From Mitsuaria chitosanitabida ATCC BAA-476 = NBRC 102408 (GTDB lineage Bacteria; Pseudomonadota; Gammaproteobacteria; Burkholderiales; Burkholderiaceae_C), in contig NZ_BCYP01000004.1 of the NCBI RefSeq assembly GCF_001598255.1, forward strand, positions 1 through 64,000: a stretch of 64,000 bases of DNA, given 5' to 3'. Below, one piece after another: positions 61,834 to 64,000 of the stretch. The notes beneath the pieces are model-generated. The model saw only the letters and a list, made by a program, of their open reading frames with translations. It had not been told where the DNA came from and searched no databases. The position numbers and the translations under genes are program-made. Within the stretch, counting starts at the first letter, position 1. Every line of letters starts with the position of its first letter.

Positions 61834-62817
61834 TCAGGTCTTGCCCGCGAGGATGGCCTCGATGGTCTTCTGCACGGCGAGGGCTTCGGCGAAGCCGGGC
61901 AGGCTGTGCGAGCGGCCTTCCAGCATCGCGGCCCAGTGGCTGAGCTGGTCGGTCATGCCGTTCATGCGCAGGGTCTCGGCGTCGCCCAGGCTCTGGACGC
62001 GCTCGCCCTGGCGCTGCTGCGTGACGCCGAACCAGTCGCGCAGCTCGATCTCGCCCTCGGTGGCGCGCCACAGCATGCGGTTGTCGTCGGCGCGCTCGCC
62101 GCCCAGGCCGGCGCTGATGCGCACCGGCACGCCGGCGGCGACCAGTTCAGCCTCCACCGACAGCTCCGAGCCGACGCCGTCATCGGGATACACGACGCGG
62201 CTGCTGACCACGTCGGCGGTGCCCAGCACGCGCTGCAGCACGAAGATGAAATGGGACAGCACCTCGCGGGTGAAACCGCCCTCGGCGCGCTGCGACAGCC
62301 AGGCGCCGGCGTTGGCCTGCCAGGGGCGCGGCCAGGTGGCGAAGCGCAGGTCGATGCGCACGTCCCGCAGCGCGCCCAGCGGGCGGCGCGAGGCCGCGCC
62401 GAAGGCCAGCTGCAGCGAGGCCAGCCCCATCGACGAGGCCAGCGAGTAGTTGACCGCCGCCCGGCGGCGCTCGCGCTCGATGCGGGCGATGCAGTCGTGG
62501 GCGGCGTCGAAGTCGGTGGTCAGCGGCTTCTCGCACAGCACGGCCAGGCCGGCGTCGAAGGCGCGCTCCGTCAGCGTGATGTGGGGGCCGGGGGGCGTGG
62601 CGATGTAGACGCCGTGCAGGCCGGGCTCGCGCAGCAGCGCCTCGGCCCCGGTGGCCGCGCGCAGCAGCGGGTAATGCGACAGCGCCTGGGCCAGCACCTC
62701 GGGGTTCTCGTCCCACACGCGGGTCACGCGCAGCCGCGCATGGCCAGCCAGGCGCGCCAGCATGCGCTGCCCCATCACGCCCAGACCGATCACTCCAATG
62801 CTCAACACGCCCGGCAC
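61834..62817 (-). CDS. Gfo/Idh/MocA-family NAD(P)-dependent oxidoreductase
   Basis: 327 residues. N-terminal Rossmann fold (IGVIGLGVMGQRMLARL), the EKPLT signature (VLCEKPLTTDFDAA) and a C-terminal alpha/beta substrate domain (RVYDLR-like RDVRIDLRFATWPRPW). Family members oxidise sugars or reduce imines; substrate unknown. The start is taken as GTG 62817, with GAGGAG 7 bases upstream. An upstream frame to 63060 runs through the divergent transporter gene and is rejected. Confidence 0.88.
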   Translation of the reverse strand: MPGVLSIGVIGLGVMGQRMLARLAGHARLRVTRVWDENPEVLAQALSHYPLLRAATGAEALLREPGLHGVYIATPPGPHITLTERAFDAGLAVLCEKPLTTDFDAAHDCIARIERERRRAAVNYSLASSMGLASLQLAFGAASRRPLGALRDVRIDLRFATWPRPWQANAGAWLSQRAEGGFTREVLSHFIFVLQRVLGTADVVSSRVVYPDDGVGSELSVEAELVAAGVPVRISAGLGGERADDNRMLWRATEGEIELRDWFGVTQQRQGERVQSLGDAETLRMNGMTDQLSHWAAMLEGRSHSLPGFAEALAVQKTIEAILAGKT

Positions 62818-62841
62818 GCCGTTGCTCCTCGCCCGCAAAAA

Positions 62842-62877
62842 GGTCGCAGTGTAGGGGCCCCCGCTACACTGCCGACC
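62842..62877. promoter_or_regulatory. Inverted repeat in divergent promoter region
   Basis: Arms of 13 bases (GGTCGCAGTGTAG and CTACACTG-C-CGACC, one bulge) around GGGCCCCCG. Each arm carries TACACT, a plausible -10, one per strand, so a regulator bound here could control both divergent genes. Confidence 0.45.
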
Positions 62878-62962
62878 TCCGACTCCCGGCAATGCCGGTG
62901 CCGGGGCGACCCTCGCACGCAATCCCGCGCATGCCTTCCCCACGCACCGGACTTCCGCCCGC

Positions 62963-64000
62963 ATGAATCCCGAAGCCAGCCAACTCTGGCGCGCGCCGCG
63001 CTGGGCCCTCGCCATCCTGCTGGCCGCCCTGGCCACGGTGGGGCCGTTCTCCATCGACACCTACATCCCGGCCTTCGCCGGCATCGCCAAGGCGCTGGAC
63101 GCCACGCCGGTGCAGATGCAGCAGACGCTGTCGGGCTACCTGTTCGGCTTCGCGGTGATGAACCTCTTCCACGGCGCGCTCTCGGACAGCTTCGGCCGGC
63201 GTCCGGTGGTGCTGTGGGGCATGGCCGTGTTCGCGCTCTCGTCGATGGGCTGCGCGCTGGCGGGCAGCATTGGTCAGCTGGTGTTCTGGCGCACGGTGCA
63301 GGGCCTGTCGGCCGGCGCCGGGGTGGTGGTCTCGCGCGCCATCATCCGCGACATGTTCCCGCCCTCCGAGGCGCAGCGGGTGATGTCGCAGGTCACGATC
63401 TTCTTCGGCCTGGCCCCGGCCATCGCGCCGATGATCGGCGGCTTCCTCTACGTGCACGCGGACTGGCACGCGATCTTCTGGTTCCTGGTGCTGGTGGGCG
63501 CGCTGCTGTTCCTCATGACCTGGCGGCTGATGCCGGAGACCCTGCACAAGGACCACAAGCAGCCCTTCCAGGTGGGCTCGCTGATGCGCGGCTACGGCAG
63601 CCTGGTGGGCAGCCGGCGCTTCCTGCTGCTGGCGCTGGCCAGCGGCATCCCGTTCAACGGCATGTTCCTGTACGTGCTCTCGGCCCCGGTCTTCCTGGGC
63701 GAGCACCTGGGCCTGGCCCCCACGCAGTTCTTCTGGTTCTTCCTGTTCAGCATCGGCGGGATCATGGGCGGCGCCTTCCTGAGCGGTCGCCTGGCCGGGA
63801 AGATCACGCCGCGCAAGCAGATCCGTCGCGGCTTCCTGATCATGGGCTTCACGTCCATCGCCAACATCGTCTGCAACCTGACCCTGCCGCACAGCCCGGT
63901 CTGGGCCTTCCCGCTGATCAGCAGCTTCGCCTTCGGGTGGGCGCTGATGGTGCCGGTGGTGACGCTGCTGGTGCTGGACCAGGCGCCGGACCGCCGCGGC
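62963..64000 (+). CDS. Bcr/CflA-type MFS drug transporter (partial)
   Basis: The first 346 residues are present; the gene continues beyond the window. Membrane helices begin with WALAILLAALATVGPFSIDTYIPAF, a Bcr/CflA signature, and loop motif ALSDSFGRRPVVLWGM between helices 2 and 3; VFWRTVQGLSAGAGVVVSRAIIRD is typical of the family. It is a 12-helix proton antiporter that exports drugs such as bicyclomycin or chloramphenicol, or cysteine and peptides. Divergent from the oxidoreductase gene with a shared inverted repeat. Confidence 0.9.
   Translation, partial: MNPEASQLWRAPRWALAILLAALATVGPFSIDTYIPAFAGIAKALDATPVQMQQTLSGYLFGFAVMNLFHGALSDSFGRRPVVLWGMAVFALSSMGCALAGSIGQLVFWRTVQGLSAGAGVVVSRAIIRDMFPPSEAQRVMSQVTIFFGLAPAIAPMIGGFLYVHADWHAIFWFLVLVGALLFLMTWRLMPETLHKDHKQPFQVGSLMRGYGSLVGSRRFLLLALASGIPFNGMFLYVLSAPVFLGEHLGLAPTQFFWFFLFSIGGIMGGAFLSGRLAGKITPRKQIRRGFLIMGFTSIANIVCNLTLPHSPVWAFPLISSFAFGWALMVPVVTLLVLDQAPDRRG

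Noticed and set aside
1-64000. tRNA genes, prophage and insertion sequences
   Set aside because: No T-loop-type GGTTCGAATC segments with matching acceptor stems, no integrase, transposase or phage structural genes were seen on either strand.

Overview
The window is very GC-rich, densely coded chromosomal DNA. It most resembles a Burkholderiales betaproteobacterium of the Roseateles/Mitsuaria/Rubrivivax type. That placement is inferred from gene content: a PEP-CTERM sorting signal, a cyoABCD quinol oxidase beside RegB/RegA-like regulators, TetR-linked beta-oxidation genes, a gltIJKL transporter and a Wsp-like chemosensory operon. No plasmid, phage or transposase genes are visible. About 50 protein genes, one RNA gene (RNase P RNA) and one palindromic mobile-like repeat can be supported.

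Layout. 1-5.2 kb: a small unknown protein, a flavodoxin-like oxidoreductase with a cysteine cluster, a PEP-CTERM surface protein and a large lipoprotein with a PHP-type metallohydrolase core and a PPC domain. 5.3-10.9 kb (minus): a MarR regulator, FUSC pump, DUF1656 protein, HlyD adaptor and NodT outer-membrane channel form an AaeXAB-like aromatic-acid/drug efflux operon. 11.1-12.4 kb: an MFS transporter with a clear terminator. 12.6-19.6 kb (plus): cyoABCD, a SURF1 assembly factor, then a RegB-like redox sensor kinase and a RegA-like regulator, so the oxidase and a likely redox regulator are adjacent. 19.7-21.6 kb: a glycine-zipper lipoprotein, a LuxR-type regulator and an HNH endonuclease.

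21.8-33.1 kb (minus) is the most distinctive part. It is an eight-gene chemosensory operon in the order cheW, cheR-TPR, cheW, CHASE3 receptor, CheA-REC, CheB, giant hybrid kinase, receiver-effector, joined mostly by 4-base stop/start overlaps. It resembles Wsp systems, but the diguanylate cyclase WspR is replaced by a five-receiver hybrid kinase and a receiver protein whose C-terminus looks like a decayed GGDEF domain. The CheA carries an uninterrupted 14-triplet collagen-like Gly-X-Y linker.

33.4-42.1 kb (plus): a TetR regulator with an operator, an acyl-CoA dehydrogenase, a DUF2147 protein, a fused hydroxyacyl-CoA dehydrogenase/enoyl-CoA hydratase, a thiolase, a hydrolase and an enoyl-CoA hydratase make a beta-oxidation locus, interrupted by a 160-bp element with perfect 15-bp terminal inverted repeats. 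42.3-46.3 kb: DctA, a hotdog thioesterase and an Atm1-type ABC exporter. 46.3-50.6 kb: a LysR regulator and a Glu/Asp ABC transporter. 50.9-52.4 kb: a coiled-coil membrane protein overlapping pyrC. 52.5-59.5 kb: a TonB-dependent receptor divergent from an exported cyanophycinase, then a trypsin-like protease overlapping an FHA membrane protein. 59.6-64.0 kb: an acyltransferase, a GNAT enzyme, rnpB, a Gfo/Idh/MocA oxidoreductase and a Bcr/CflA drug transporter cut by the window end.
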